From: Methanomassiliicoccaceae archaeon
Lineage (GTDB): Archaea; Thermoplasmatota; Thermoplasmata; Methanomassiliicoccales; Methanomethylophilaceae
Reading direction: 5' to 3'
DNA length: 15,287 nucleotides
Assembly: GCA_009778275.1 (NCBI GenBank)
Contig: WRKC01000093.1
Span: forward strand, 1-15,287
The notes beneath the pieces were generated by a model. The model searched no databases and had not been told where the DNA came from. It saw only the letters and a list, made by a program, of their open reading frames with translations. A program made the translations under genes and the position numbers. This document shows positions 14,042 through 15,287 of this stretch, in pieces. The first letter of the stretch is position 1, and each line of letters starts with the position of its first letter.

Positions 14042-14871
14042 CAATTATTCATAACGTTCTCTTCTTCCAGCTCGGTCAGTATCCTTTTGCGGAGAGCTGT
14101 GAATTCGGAGCAGGCGCGATCCCTGGGGCGCTGCCAGGGGATGTCGATTATCTCCTTTATTCTGGCCGGACGTTTAGTGAGCACCACTATCCGATCGGAA
14201 AGGAACACCGCCTCGTCCACGGAGTGGGTGACGAACACGATGGTCTGATCTGTTTTTTCGAGTATCTTCAGGAGCTGGACCTGCATTATGTTCCTGGTCT
14301 GTGCATCGAGAGCTCCGAACGGCTCGTCCATGAGTATCACGTCGGGATGGCACACCAGCGCTCTGGCGATGCCTACGCGCTGTTTCATGCCTCCCGAGAG
14401 CTCATGGACGCGGGCGTCAATGAACTTCTCCAGACCCGTGCGGTTGATGTACCTCTCCGCCCTTTCCCGGCGTTCTTCTTTGGGAACACCCGCTACTTCG
14501 AGACCGAATTCCACATTCTTCCTCACAGATCTCCAGGGGAACAGCGCAAAATCCTGGAACACCATCCCCCTGTCGGCGCCGGGCGCTGTGCATGGCCTCC
14601 CGTTGATCAATATCTCTCCCGAAGTAGGTTCCGTGAGTCCGGCGATCAGCCTGAGGATCGTGGTCTTGCCGCACCCGGAAGGCCCTACAAGCGCTATAAG
14701 CTCCCCCTTCCTGATATCAAGGGAGAAATCATCCAAGGCGACCGTTTCCACCTCATCCCTTCTGAATACTTTTTTGAGATCCCTGATCTGGATGCTGGCG
14801 GCGGAATGCACCTTGGTGGACTCCTGTATAACGCATTCCGGTCTTTGCTCCTCGCTTTGTTCCTCGCTCAT
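14041..14871 (-). CDS. ABC transporter ATPase, nitrate/sulfonate/taurine type (SsuB/TauB/NrtD-like)
   Basis: This is the ATP-hydrolysing subunit of a substrate-binding-protein dependent importer. The 276-residue product shows Walker A GPSGCGKTT (63-71), the Q-loop VFQDFALFPWRSV (Q106), the signature LSGGMKQRV (158-166), Walker B VILMDEPFGALD (178-189) and the H-loop VTHSVDEA (H216). The FPWRSVRKNVEFGLE segment and the ending RPARIKEIIDIPWQRPRD are typical of the SsuB/TauB/NrtD subgroup. The first 22 residues form a Glu-rich extension (MSEEQSEEQRPE) longer than usual. The ATG overlaps the stop of the permease gene by ATGA, so the pair is coupled. Substrate is not predictable: nitrate, alkylsulfonates, taurine, thiamine precursors and others share this subgroup. 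Confidence 0.92.
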   Translation of the reverse strand: MSEEQSEEQRPECVIQESTKVHSAASIQIRDLKKVFRRDEVETVALDDFSLDIRKGELIALVGPSGCGKTTILRLIAGLTEPTSGEILINGRPCTAPGADRGMVFQDFALFPWRSVRKNVEFGLEVAGVPKEERRERAERYINRTGLEKFIDARVHELSGGMKQRVGIARALVCHPDVILMDEPFGALDAQTRNIMQVQLLKILEKTDQTIVFVTHSVDEAVFLSDRIVVLTKRPARIKEIIDIPWQRPRDRACSEFTALRKRILTELEEENVMNN

Positions 14872-15287
14872 ACTTCCATCCCCATTCTCTTTGACAACAG
14901 TCTGTGAAGATAATCGGCCACACCTACGGTAAGAAGTCCCAATATGCCTATAATCACCAATGCTGCGTAGGCACCGGGCCAGTATCCTGCCGCAGCCTGT
15001 TCCGCCAGGTAAAACCCTATGCCCCCGAGAGGCGTGGCGTACAATTCAGCCGCAACGATACACATCCACCCTATTCCCAATCCGACCTTGATGCCGTTCA
15101 TTATATATGGGACCGCAGAAGGCATCATCACTTTGTAGAATATCTGCAACTGCGACGCACCCAGCGTTTTCGATGCGTCTATCCAATTGGGATCTATCTT
15201 CTTCACTCCGAAGATCACATTCGTCAAAAGCGGGAAGAAGATACCTACGAAAACGACCAGCGCCGGACCGATGGAATAGCCGAGCGA
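14868..15287 (-). CDS. ABC transporter permease (SsuC/TauC-like), C-terminal part, cut by the window edge
   Basis: The frame is open through the window end at 15287, so the 139 residues seen are the C-terminal half of a membrane permease. The EAA-loop hallmark that docks on the ATPase is seen as DASKTLGASQLQIFYKVMMP followed by SAVPYI. Hydrophobic helices flank it: VVFVGIFFPLLTNVIFG before, IKVGLGIGWMCIVAAELY and AALVIIGILGLLTVGVADYL after. The last residues are KRMGMEV. It overlaps the ATPase gene by four bases. A substrate-binding protein would be expected upstream, outside the window. Confidence 0.92.
   Translation of the reverse strand, partial: SLGYSIGPALVVFVGIFFPLLTNVIFGVKKIDPNWIDASKTLGASQLQIFYKVMMPSAVPYIMNGIKVGLGIGWMCIVAAELYATPLGGIGFYLAEQAAAGYWPGAYAALVIIGILGLLTVGVADYLHRLLSKRMGMEV

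Noticed and set aside
13999..14907. Plus-strand open frame of 302 codons
   Set aside because: It is the complement of the ABC ATPase gene, which has all ABC motifs, and would start inside the ramA end and run over the terminator.

Overview
The window reads as chromosomal DNA of a methylotrophic, H2-dependent methanogenic archaeon, most likely of the order Methanomassiliicoccales (Thermoplasmata). Grounds: an archaeal-type SRP54, a methanol:corrinoid methyltransferase pair (mtaC-mtaB), the corrinoid activator RamA, archaeal TATA boxes about 25-30 bases before several ATGs (leaderless genes), GGTGAT-type ribosome binding sites, and a gene set whose stops are all TGA or TAA. None of the 16 stops visible here is TAG, as expected of an archaeon that decodes UAG as pyrrolysine. 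The taxonomic call is inference; no 16S or pyl genes lie in the window.

Layout. 1-1753 (minus): 5' part of SRP54 and, upstream of it, a 400-residue coiled-coil protein with a charged, internally repeated N-terminus. 1987-4012 (plus): purB, a small two-helix membrane protein and a C_GCAxxG_C_C redox-type protein. 4106-4179: tRNA-Ala(CGC). 4183-5112 (minus): two unrecognised genes, one reading straight through an in-frame TAG. 5259-6846 (plus): an NfeD-like membrane protein and a stomatin/slipin-type SPFH protein. 6847-7217: a gene-poor stretch with terminator-like T-runs and hairpins. 7218-11009 (minus): mtaB and mtaC, preceded by a cobyrinate/Ni-sirohydrochlorin a,c-diamide synthase gene. 11141-14009 (plus): a tight operon of a short COG0523 GTPase, a doubly His-rich CHCxxC protein and ramA. 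14041-15287 (minus): ATPase and partial permease of a nitrate/sulfonate/taurine-type ABC importer.

The core is one-carbon metabolism. MtaB (zinc enzyme) moves the methanol methyl group to the corrinoid of MtaC; RamA reactivates corrinoid oxidised to Co(II); the diamide synthase works in corrinoid or F430 synthesis. The GTPase and His-rich protein are joined to ramA by 4-base stop/start overlaps, suggesting a metal-handling step (Zn for MtaB, or Co/Ni for tetrapyrroles) tied to methyltransferase activation. The metal and target are inference.

The two strongest leads are this GTPase/His-rich/RamA module and the 120-codon gene at 4183-4545, whose frame carries a single amber codon between two stretches that both look coding: a candidate non-methyltransferase pyrrolysine protein.
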